A stretch of 5,090 bases of DNA from Clostridia bacterium (GTDB lineage: Bacteria; Bacillota; Clostridia; Monoglobales; Monoglobaceae). The position numbers and the translations under genes were made by a program. The stretch lies in NCBI GenBank assembly GCA_017409915.1, contig JAFQRU010000007.1, forward strand, positions 1-5,090, given 5' to 3'. Below are positions 1 to 5,048 of this stretch, in pieces (within the stretch, counting starts at the first letter, position 1; each line of letters starts with the position of its first letter). The notes beneath the pieces were generated by a model. It was not told the origin of the DNA. It searched no databases and saw nothing but the letters and a program-made list of their open reading frames with translations.

Positions 1-1
1 A

Positions 2-409
2 CTCAGCGAAATAAAGAGTGTTGATCTGGCTCCGTTTAAAGCGGGAATTGACGGTGGCGCTGATTTCGTTATGATTGGTCACATCAGAGTTCCTGAAATT
101 GATGCAGACAAGCCTGCAACCTTCTCTGAAAAGATTGTAACAAACCTTTTGAGAGAGGAAATGGGCTATGGCGGAGTTATTATAACAAGTCCTCTTAACG
201 AGGGTGCGGTGTTAAATTCCCACACCTCAGCGGATGCAGCGGTTGAGGCAGTTCTAGCCGGCGTTGATATGCTCTATATGCCAAACAGCTTAGAGATTGC
301 TCACGAGGCGCTTTTCACGGCGGTTAAGAGCGGAAAGATTTCCGAAGAGCGCATAAACGAAAGCGTTATAAGGATTTTAAACTGCAAAGAAAAATTAGGT
401 ATTTTATAA
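2..409 (+). CDS. Glycoside hydrolase family 3 protein, NagZ-like, C-terminal part (5' end outside window)
   Basis: The frame is open from base 2, so this is the last 135 residues of a longer protein. The visible part matches the end of the GH3 (beta/alpha)8 barrel of beta-N-acetylglucosaminidases, which release GlcNAc from muropeptides or other glycans. Landmarks in order are PFKAGIDGGADFVMIGH, the P-x-I-D strand, KPATFSEKI, LLREEMGYGGVIIT, the AGVDMLYMPN strand, and a final helix ending SVIRILNCKEKLGIL, which is typical of the barrel end. In active relatives the strand GVIIT is followed by the catalytic nucleophile Asp, in a pattern like TDSLxMGA. Here it reads TSPLNEGA, with Ser (AGT, 188-190) where the Asp belongs and Glu in place of the usual Met. 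The enzyme may be inactive or divergent. The Asp-His acid/base loop and any signal peptide lie upstream and cannot be checked. The family call is firm; substrate and activity are not. Confidence 0.85.
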   Translation, partial: LSEIKSVDLAPFKAGIDGGADFVMIGHIRVPEIDADKPATFSEKIVTNLLREEMGYGGVIITSPLNEGAVLNSHTSADAAVEAVLAGVDMLYMPNSLEIAHEALFTAVKSGKISEERINESVIRILNCKEKLGIL

Positions 410-410
410 G

Positions 411-443
411 AAACAAGGGACTGCAAAAGCAGTCCCTTGTTTT
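411..443 (+). terminator. Intrinsic terminator after the GH3 gene
   Basis: A perfect 14-bp stem (411-424 with 429-442) encloses an AAAA loop, and a run of four T (440-443) ends the structure. It begins two bases after the TAA stop of the GH3 gene. The core of the stem is GC-rich (GGGACTGC with GCAGTCCC), so this is a convincing rho-independent terminator. The T run is short and partly inside the stem, so some read-through into the next gene is possible. Confidence 0.88.
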
Positions 444-448
444 AGGAG
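444..448 (+). promoter_or_regulatory. Shine-Dalgarno AGGAG of the DUF1294 gene
   Basis: AGGAG lies four bases before the ATG at 453 and decides that start. It begins immediately after the T run of the preceding terminator hairpin. This leaves no room for a separate promoter between the hairpin and the ribosome binding site. Confidence 0.8.
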
Positions 449-452
449 AAAG

Positions 453-701
453 ATGGATATTTTACTTTTAGTCTGGAATTTAATTGTTTTCTCTCTTTAC
501 GGAATTGACAAGAGAAGAAGCATAAAAAATGAATGGAGGATAAGCGAGAAAGCTTTGCTCTCCTGCGCCTTTTTTATGGGCGGGGTCGGTGCGTTTTTAG
601 GAATGACCGCCTTTCGCCACAAAACAAAAAAGAGGAAATTTCAAATTTTAATTCCTCTTTTTGTGGTATTGAATTTTTATATTTATAAGCTATACTTTTA
701 A
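453..701 (+). CDS. DUF1294 family small membrane protein
   Basis: An 82-residue protein of the DUF1294 family, whose function is unknown. It shows the family pattern: an N-terminal hydrophobic helix (about residues 2-17) ending in NLIVFSLYGIDK, a basic stretch, RISEKALL, a glycine-rich second hydrophobic segment (FFMGGVGAFLGM, about 36-52), the conserved RHKTKKRKF motif, and a C-terminal hydrophobic helix (about 64-80). Family proteins are typically around 80-100 residues, so it appears complete. The start is supported by AGGAG four bases upstream. It is read convergently to rpe and the two TAA stops share bases (TTAA, 698-701). Nothing in the neighbourhood suggests a job. It may depend on read-through of the GH3 terminator or on a promoter inside the GH3 coding end. 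Confidence 0.85.
   Translation: MDILLLVWNLIVFSLYGIDKRRSIKNEWRISEKALLSCAFFMGGVGAFLGMTAFRHKTKKRKFQILIPLFVVLNFYIYKLYF
620..662 (-). terminator. Probable terminator of the stp-prkC-rsgA-rpe operon, inside the DUF1294 coding region
   Basis: Read on the minus strand, an 11-bp perfect stem AAAAAGAGGAA / TTCCTCTTTTT (662-652 with 637-627) encloses a 14-base loop. It is followed by a T-rich tail that continues T-G-TTTT-G. It starts about 36 bases after the rpe stop. The stem has only three GC pairs, so it is weaker than the 411-443 hairpin, but the U-rich tail and position fit an intrinsic terminator. On the plus strand the same stem also ends in T5 and could act bidirectionally, in which case it would cut DUF1294 mRNA before its stop codon. 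Confidence 0.5.
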
Positions 702-1357
702 ATCTTGGTTTCCTTCATTTCGGCAATAACCTGTGCCGGTTTTTCCGCTTTGAAAACGGCAGAGCCTGCAACAATAACATTTGCACCTGCTTTAAGGGGC
801 ATATGAATATTTTTCGGCCCGATTCCGCCGTCAACTTCAAGGTCAATGTCTTTTCCTGTTTTATCAATCGCCTCTCTTAAAAGGGCGATTTTTTCATTCA
901 TTTCTTCTATGTAGCTTTGCCCTCCAAAGCCTGGCTCAACTGTCATAACAAGGATTAAGTCATAGTATTTAACCGCATCAATTATTTCCGAGGCAGGGGT
1001 CTTTGGTTTAACGCTTATCCCTGCTTTAACCCCGAGAGCGTGAAGGGCGTCTGCGGTATCTTTGTAGTCAGAAACAGTTTCGCAGTGAACTGTTATAATG
1101 TCCGCCCCTGCTTTTGCAAAGCGCTCTGCATAAAAGAGGGGGTCGCTTATCATAAGATGCACATCGAAAACCTGATTTGAAAGAGGGCGAAGCGCCTTTA
1201 CAACATCAGGCCCATAGCTTATATTTGGAACAAAATGACCGTCCATAATGTCAATGTGGAGGTATTTCGCCCCTGCTTCTTCGGAAAGCTTAACATCTCT
1301 GCCCAGGTTTGCAATATCTGCCGCAAGAATTGACGGCGCAATAATTATTTCTCTCAT
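698..1357 (-). CDS. rpe: Ribulose-phosphate 3-epimerase
   Basis: A 219-residue TIM-barrel enzyme that interconverts D-ribulose 5-phosphate and D-xylulose 5-phosphate in the cytosolic pentose phosphate pathway. All expected active-site and metal residues are visible: Ser9 in IAPSILAAD, His34 and Asp36 in LHIDIMDGHFVPN, His67 in DVHLMI, and Asp176 in LEVDGGI. The phosphate-binding and barrel motifs VMTVEPGFGGQ and NVIVAGSAVF are also present. Length matches the family's usual 215-225. The ATG at 1357 is chosen because MREIIIAPSIL aligns with the family N-terminus and a GGAG (1364-1367) sits six bases upstream. The in-frame ATG at 1369 has no properly spaced site. In Bacillus rpe is followed by thiN; here the next gene is a convergent DUF1294 gene, so rpe ends the operon. 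Confidence 0.96.
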   Translation of the reverse strand: MREIIIAPSILAADIANLGRDVKLSEEAGAKYLHIDIMDGHFVPNISYGPDVVKALRPLSNQVFDVHLMISDPLFYAERFAKAGADIITVHCETVSDYKDTADALHALGVKAGISVKPKTPASEIIDAVKYYDLILVMTVEPGFGGQSYIEEMNEKIALLREAIDKTGKDIDLEVDGGIGPKNIHMPLKAGANVIVAGSAVFKAEKPAQVIAEMKETKI

Positions 1358-1397
1358 AAAAATCTCCATTCCGCCGCCATACATCGGCACAAGTAGT

Positions 1398-1425
1398 AAT
1401 TTAAACTCTCTTATCCGTATGGCAA
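1398..1425 (-). promoter_or_regulatory. rpe: Possible weak promoter for rpe
   Basis: On the minus strand TTGCCA (1425-1420; five of six matches to TTGACA) is separated by 16 bases from TAAATT (1403-1398; four of six matches to TATAAT). The pair lies about 40 bases before the rpe start, inside the structured spacer. The match is modest and the region is AT-rich, so chance agreement is quite possible. It would allow rpe expression independent of the upstream kinase operon. Confidence 0.2.
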
Positions 1426-1443
1426 GGAATGATAAGAGATTTT
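1403..1443. repeat. Inverted repeat / hairpin in the rsgA-rpe spacer
   Basis: A perfect 9-bp inverted repeat TCTCTTATC (1407-1415) / GATAAGAGA (1431-1439) has a 15-base loop. After one mismatch it extends by AAA/TTT (1403-1405 with 1441-1443). On the plus strand the right arm is followed by five T (1440-1444), giving a terminator-like look although no plus-strand gene lies just upstream. On the minus strand only a short GTTTAAATT follows. Its role is unknown; it may be part of a larger folded leader. Confidence 0.55.
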
Positions 1444-1446
1444 TAC

Positions 1447-1492
1447 GCCCATGTGCGTTTCTGAGCAAACGCGAAGAAAATTTCGCACGGGC
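1447..1492. repeat. Branched inverted-repeat structure in the rsgA-rpe spacer
   Basis: An outer stem GCCC (1447-1450) plus GTGCG (1453-1457) pairs with CGCAC (1484-1488) plus GGGC (1489-1492), interrupted only by a 2-base bulge AT (1451-1452). Within it lie two smaller stems: GCGTTT/AAACGC (1455-1460 with 1467-1472, six-base loop) and GCGAA/TTCGC (1471-1475 with 1482-1486, six-base loop). Some bases are shared, so these are alternative pairings or a three-way junction. No known riboswitch or RNA family is recognised. A dispersed palindromic element is also possible. Confidence 0.5.
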
Positions 1493-1511
1493 AATTAAAT
1501 CCGCCGGAGGC

Positions 1512-1540
1512 GATAACGGGAAAGGAACTTTCGCGTTATC
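1512..1540. repeat. Hairpin overlapping the 3' end of rsgA
   Basis: GATAACG (1512-1518) pairs with CGTTATC (1534-1540). After one mismatch, GAAAG (1520-1524) pairs with CTTTC (1528-1532), leaving a 3-base loop: 12 of 13 positions are paired. The hairpin takes in bases of the rsgA TGA stop (1539-1541). On the minus strand no T run follows, so it is not a classical terminator. It could stabilise the rsgA mRNA 3' end, mark a processing point or be one edge of a repeat element. Confidence 0.55.
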
Positions 1541-2408
1541 ACCATTTCTTTATATTTTTAAGCTCGTTATATAAATAAGTATAATTCTCGTGCCTTGTTT
1601 TTTCTATTTCGCCCTTTTGGAGAGCCTCTAAAACAGAGCAACCTTTTTCAACTGTGTGACTGCAATCAGGGAATTTGCACCGTGTATCAAAGAGAGCAAA
1701 GTCTCTGAAATAAAGATGCAAATCCTCAGGGGGAATCTTGGCAATATCAAAGGATGAAAAGCCAGGGGTGTCGATTATATATCCGCCAAAGGGGAGAGGA
1801 AGAAGCTCGCTGTGACGAGTGGTATGTCTGCCACGCTCAACCTTTTCGCTGACCTCGCCTGTCCGGAAGAATTCCTCGCCGAAAACAGAGTTTAAAAGGC
1901 TTGACTTTCCAACGCCCGAGTTCCCTGCAAAGACAGTTATCTTGTCTTTAAGCTTATCTTTAAGGGTTTTGATATTTATTTTTTCTGTTGCGCTTAAAGG
2001 GATAACCTCAAAGCCTGCCCTTTGATAAATTTCCTCATATTCTTTACCCGCATTCAAGTCGGTTTTGTTAATGCAAATAAGAATTTCAAGTCCGCTCTCT
2101 TCGCAAGCGGCAATGAATTTATCAATGATTAAAAGGTTTGGCCTTGGGTTCTCTGTTGCGAAAACAACGGCAACCTGCGAAACATTGGCAACAGGAGGAC
2201 GGATGAGAGAGGAGGTTCTCGGAAGAATTTCGTCAATAACTCCTGTCTTTTTATCCTCAGTAGAAACCATAACCATATCCCCAACAAGAGGAGTTATGTT
2301 CTCCTTGCGGAAAATCCCCCGCGCTTTGCACTCGATTATCTCATCGTCGGTCTTAACATATTAAAAACCGCCGATTCCTTTAATGATAGTTCCTTTAATA
2401 AATTCCAT
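1539..2408 (-). pseudogene. rsgA: Ribosome small-subunit-dependent GTPase RsgA, interrupted by an in-frame TAA at codon 16
   Basis: RsgA (CpgA/YloQ) is a cytosolic GTPase that helps late 30S subunit maturation. Read from the ATG at 2408 the frame spans 289 codons plus TGA, the normal family length, but codon 16 (2361-2363) is TAA. The order is an N-terminal OB fold (KGTIIKGIGGF-stop-YVKTDDE, then CKARGIFRKENITPLVGD), then the circularly permuted GTPase domain: G4 NKTD (114-117), P-loop GNSGVGKSS (about 162-170), switch GRHTTRH (about 193-199) and G3 DTPG (213-216). Last comes the zinc knuckle Cys244, Cys249, His251, Cys257. Everything after codon 16 is intact, so the lesion is recent, a sequencing or assembly error, or tolerated. 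In-frame restart is possible only at codons 45 or 47 (2276 or 2270), with poor SDs; it would lose most of the OB fold. The ATG at 2408 follows the prkC stop by one base, suggesting translational coupling. Confidence 0.85.
2361..2363 (-). other. rsgA: In-frame nonsense codon (TAA) in rsgA
   Basis: The minus-strand codons read GGC GGT TTT TAA TAT GTT AAG (Gly-Gly-Phe-stop-Tyr-Val-Lys). B. subtilis and other relatives have Tyr-Tyr after the Phe, so a single change from TAT or TAC to TAA explains it. No frameshift is needed because the frame is the same on both sides. Confidence 0.9.
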
Positions 2409-2421
2409 ATTATTCCATATT
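2402..2421. repeat. Perfect 10-bp tandem duplication at the prkC-rsgA junction
   Basis: ATTCCATATT occurs twice in a row (2402-2411 and 2412-2421). On the minus strand the two copies carry the final prkC codons with their TAA stop, and the rsgA ATG. Because ten is not a multiple of three, the second copy puts the rsgA ATG in a different frame from prkC. With only one copy, prkC would run on into rsgA in frame. Confidence 0.9.
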
Positions 2422-4278
2422 AACTGTCTGCTTTACAACTAGAATTCCGTCGTGGAAAACTTCAACATTAACGGATGGCTGTGAGCTCTGGATTGTAACA
2501 ACATCACTTGCGCCCTTAGCGAGAGTGAGCTTTTTGATTTCTTTTCCGTTTACCTTAATGCTGACTTCGGCGCTGGCTTTATCCGTTGGGCCATAAACAG
2601 TGAAGCGCTTACGATTAGTCGCCTGAGGCTCGTCATTGTTATTTGGCTTGTCGTTTTCAGAAGGCTCGTCATTTTCAGAAGGCTTATCCTCACTCTCTGT
2701 CTTTTCCTGACCCTTGCTTATTGTAAGAGTAAGAACATCAATGTCGCTTATAAGTGTGCCTTCTTTTACGCTCTGAGAAATAATGAAATCCTCTTCATAG
2801 TCGTCGTGGAATTCATATTTAACCTTAACGGTTATATCAAGGTGGTCAAGCTCTTTCTTAACCTTTTTGTAATCCATTCCAACATAGTCTTCTAAGGTTT
2901 CCTTGGAAGGCTTTTCTTTTTCAAGACGGTTTACCGTAAGGGTTATTTCGATTTTTCTGTCCTCGTTATACTTAACCTTGGAATCAGGGGACGGGCTTTG
3001 CGCTAAAACAAGGCCGTCTTCTTCTTTTTCATCCTCGTCATATTCAGGGATTAAGAAACGGAAATATTCGCTGTCTTCATATTTATCCATAACTTCTTCG
3101 TAGGTCATATTGACAAACTGCGGAATCTTAACTGTCTTTCCGCCGCCGCCGAAGAGGAGTGAAATATAATCCCAGAAAAGGCTGAGAATAAAGATGATTA
3201 TAGCAAGAGACGCAGCGAGAGCCGCAACGATAACTAAAACATTCTGTTTGTCAGTAGGCTTTTTTTTCGGCATATCAAATTCCTCCTCATCATTATCTGT
3301 AAGCTCAATATCGGGAGCGTTTTCATAAGTATTGATTTTTTCAGGAGGTGTAAGTTGCTCCTCCTTACTTAAAGGAATATCCTTGATTGGAGTAAAGACT
3401 GTGGTCTCCCCAAGATCCTGGCTTGTTGGCTTAGGCTCAGGAGCAGGAATAGGAGCTCCCTTTGAAGCTAAAACAAGAGCCTCTTTAAATTCCGTAATGG
3501 TTGCATATCTTTCGGCAACTTCTTTGCGGATTGCCTTTAAAACTATGTCCTCAACCGCCTTGGGAATACTTATATTAAGGTCTCTTGGAGGCTGTGGCTG
3601 AGTTTGAAGATGCATAATGGCGATTGAAACAGGGCTTTCGTTGTCGAATGGCACCTTGCCTGTAAGCATCTCATAAAGAACAATACCCAAAGAATAAATA
3701 TCGCTTCTCTCGTCAACATATCCTCCACGGGCCTGCTCGGGAGAAACATAGTGAACAGAGCCGATGGCGGTGTCTTCTGCTGTAACGGTGGACTGCATAC
3801 TTGCTCTTGCAATACCGAAATCCGTAATTTTAAGAACTCCCTCAGAGGTCATAATAATATTATGGGGTTTTATATCTCTGTGAACAATAGAATTTTTGTG
3901 GGCTTGTTCAAGACCTTTGGCAATCTGGATTGCGTAGTCTAAGGCCTCTTTCCAGTTAAGGAGAACATTTTTATCAATATACTCCTTTAAAGTAATCCCC
4001 TCAACAAATTCCATAACTATGTAGTGAAGGTCCCCTTCTGTTCCCACATCATAAATGGAAACGATGTTCGGATGGGTAAGACTTGCCGCGGACTGGGCCT
4101 CGATATTAAAGCGACGCAAGAATTCTGCATCATCTTTAAGATCTGTGCGAAGAACCTTGATTGCAACATAGCGGTTTAGTATACGGCACTTTGCTTTATA
4201 AACAACGGCCATTCCGCCGCTTCCGATTTCTTCAATAATTTCATATCTTCCTGCTAAAAGTTGTCCAACTAAATTCAT
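2410..4278 (-). CDS. prkC: Membrane PASTA-domain Ser/Thr protein kinase (PrkC/Stk1 type)
   Basis: A 622-residue Hanks-type kinase that senses peptidoglycan-related ligands outside the cell and phosphorylates cytosolic targets. The kinase domain (about 12-271) is complete: glycine loop GSGGMAVV (19-26), Lys41, alpha-C Glu60, HRDIKPHN with Asp135, DFG Asp153, an activation loop with Thr164, Thr166 and Thr170, and SPEQARGG. A Pro/acid-rich juxtamembrane linker (about 273-336) leads to a basic patch (KKKPTDK) and one membrane helix (about 347-368). Outside are two PASTA units (about 381-450 and 457-523), fewer than the three or more common in relatives. A linker of near-identical hexapeptides of the D-E/K-P-S-E-N type follows (about 531-551), then a roughly 65-residue beta-rich C-terminal domain. 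The start has a strong AAGGAGG seven bases upstream, inside the end of stp. It lies between its cognate phosphatase stp and its reported substrate rsgA. Confidence 0.96.
   Translation of the reverse strand: MNLVGQLLAGRYEIIEEIGSGGMAVVYKAKCRILNRYVAIKVLRTDLKDDAEFLRRFNIEAQSAASLTHPNIVSIYDVGTEGDLHYIVMEFVEGITLKEYIDKNVLLNWKEALDYAIQIAKGLEQAHKNSIVHRDIKPHNIIMTSEGVLKITDFGIARASMQSTVTAEDTAIGSVHYVSPEQARGGYVDERSDIYSLGIVLYEMLTGKVPFDNESPVSIAIMHLQTQPQPPRDLNISIPKAVEDIVLKAIRKEVAERYATITEFKEALVLASKGAPIPAPEPKPTSQDLGETTVFTPIKDIPLSKEEQLTPPEKINTYENAPDIELTDNDEEEFDMPKKKPTDKQNVLVIVAALAASLAIIIFILSLFWDYISLLFGGGGKTVKIPQFVNMTYEEVMDKYEDSEYFRFLIPEYDEDEKEEDGLVLAQSPSPDSKVKYNEDRKIEITLTVNRLEKEKPSKETLEDYVGMDYKKVKKELDHLDITVKVKYEFHDDYEEDFIISQSVKEGTLISDIDVLTLTISKGQEKTESEDKPSENDEPSENDKPNNNDEPQATNRKRFTVYGPTDKASAEVSIKVNGKEIKKLTLAKGASDVVTIQSSQPSVNVEVFHDGILVVKQTVNME
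2627..2698 (-). repeat. prkC: 18-base tandem repeats coding the acidic extracellular linker of PrkC
   Basis: Four consecutive 18-base units begin at 2627, 2645, 2663 and 2681, each opening with GGCT on the plus strand. The units at 2645 and 2663 differ at only two positions; the outer two are degenerate. Each codes six residues of the form D-E/K-P-x-x-N. Such in-frame repeats can change number between strains and so vary the reach of the C-terminal domain from the wall-binding PASTA units. Confidence 0.8.
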
Positions 4279-4280
4279 AA

Positions 4281-5033
4281 CTAATCCTCCTTGCTTATGC
4301 CGATAAGAACAACCGTGATATTGTCCCTGCCCCCGTTTTCCTTAGCCTTTTCAACTAATGCTGTAAGGGCTTCTTCGGGGTCTGGTTGGCTTAAAACAAT
4401 ATTTTTAATATCCTCGTCATAGAGCATATCCGTAAGACCGTCACTGCAAAGGAGGATGCGGTCTCCCTCTCTGACTTCGAATTCATATATGTCGTATTCC
4501 TCGGTTGGCTCAGTTCCAAGAGCCTTTGTTATAATATTTCTTTCAGGATGATTTCTTGCCTCCTCAGGGGTAATCGCTCCGCTTTCAACAAGCTTTTGAA
4601 CAATTGAGTGGTCAGAGGTAAGCTGAGTTATCCCGTTTTTCTCGATTAAGTATGCTCTGCTGTCGCCTATGTTTGCGATGTAAGCAGTTTCTCCGTCAAG
4701 ATAGAAAACAACGGCTGTTGTTCCCATTCCTGCGTTTTGAGAATTCGTAACCGATTTATGATAAATTTCGTTGTTTGCATAGTCAAGAGACGCCATAATC
4801 TGGGCAACGATTTTCTCCTCGTCCCCTTGCATATCGGAGTGAAGAAGCTCGTTTGAAACAATCTCTGTTGCCATGGCGCTGGCAACCTCGCCTGCGTTAT
4901 GACCGCCCATTCCGTCGGCCAGAATGCAAAAGCCGTGGGGTGAGTCGTTTTCAAAACCGCTTATTAAAAAGCTGTCTTCGTTAAGCTCGCGCACAAGTCC
5001 CGTGTCGGACTTTCCCATTGCAAAAGCTTTCAT
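4281..5033 (-). CDS. stp: PP2C-family Ser/Thr protein phosphatase, partner of PrkC
   Basis: A 250-residue cytosolic, metal-dependent (PPM) phosphatase that reverses PrkC phosphorylation; also called prpC. Motifs in order are SDTGLVRELNEDSF with metal ligand Asp20, ILADGMGGHNAGEVAS with Asp40, GMGTTAVV, IANIGDSRAYL, LTSDHS, a TKALG stretch, ILLCSDGLTD with Asp198, and GGRDNITVVLI with Asp237. All expected metal-binding aspartates are there and the length fits bacterial stand-alone PP2C enzymes. The ATG at 5033 is preferred because AAAGGTG (5042-5048) lies eight bases before it. An in-frame GTG at 5042 overlaps that site and would add three residues. The TAG stop is two bases before the prkC ATG and its last codons carry the prkC SD, so the two proteins are probably translationally coupled. 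Confidence 0.96.
   Translation of the reverse strand: MKAFAMGKSDTGLVRELNEDSFLISGFENDSPHGFCILADGMGGHNAGEVASAMATEIVSNELLHSDMQGDEEKIVAQIMASLDYANNEIYHKSVTNSQNAGMGTTAVVFYLDGETAYIANIGDSRAYLIEKNGITQLTSDHSIVQKLVESGAITPEEARNHPERNIITKALGTEPTEEYDIYEFEVREGDRILLCSDGLTDMLYDEDIKNIVLSQPDPEEALTALVEKAKENGGRDNITVVLIGISKED
4286..4292 (-). promoter_or_regulatory. prkC: Shine-Dalgarno AAGGAGG of prkC, inside stp
   Basis: A perfect AAGGAGG formed by the Lys-Glu-Asp codons at the end of stp lies seven bases before the prkC ATG (4278). It is the strongest ribosome binding site in the window and fixes the kinase start. Confidence 0.9.
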
Positions 5034-5041
5034 TTTTATCA

Positions 5042-5048
5042 CACCTTT
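5042..5048 (-). promoter_or_regulatory. stp: Shine-Dalgarno AAAGGTG of stp
   Basis: AAAGGTG lies eight bases upstream of the ATG at 5033, in the short gap after the rlmN stop. It overlaps the alternative GTG at 5042, which argues for the ATG as the start. Confidence 0.7.

Noticed and set aside
1358..1468. N-terminal extension of rpe up to an ATG at 1468
   Set aside because: The extra residues fall in the structured spacer and do not resemble Rpe. The family N-terminus and a well-spaced GGAG point to the ATG at 1357.
1248..1574. Plus-strand open frame antisense to the rpe start and the spacer
   Set aside because: Most of it is antisense to rpe, it shows no recognisable family motif, and its start lies inside the strongly supported rpe gene. 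The spacer part is better explained by inverted repeats.
2340..2359. Tiny out-of-frame peptide (ATG TTA AGA ...) beginning just after the rsgA nonsense codon
   Set aside because: It is only seven codons long and there is no ribosome binding site; the ATG is a chance product of the TAATATG sequence.
2361..2363. TAA reassigned to an amino acid
   Set aside because: TAA ends prkC, rpe, the DUF1294 gene and the GH3 gene at their expected lengths, so it works as a stop here.
3570..3942. Open frames on both strands within the prkC kinase domain
   Set aside because: They are shadows of a fully conserved kinase domain, without ribosome binding sites or motifs.
4667..4954. Minus-strand open frame overlapping stp in another frame
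   Set aside because: It is wholly inside stp, whose motifs are complete; the product has no recognisable features.
5034..5042. GTG start of stp at 5042
   Set aside because: It overlaps the AAAGGTG ribosome binding site; the ATG at 5033 has proper spacing and the usual family N-terminus.
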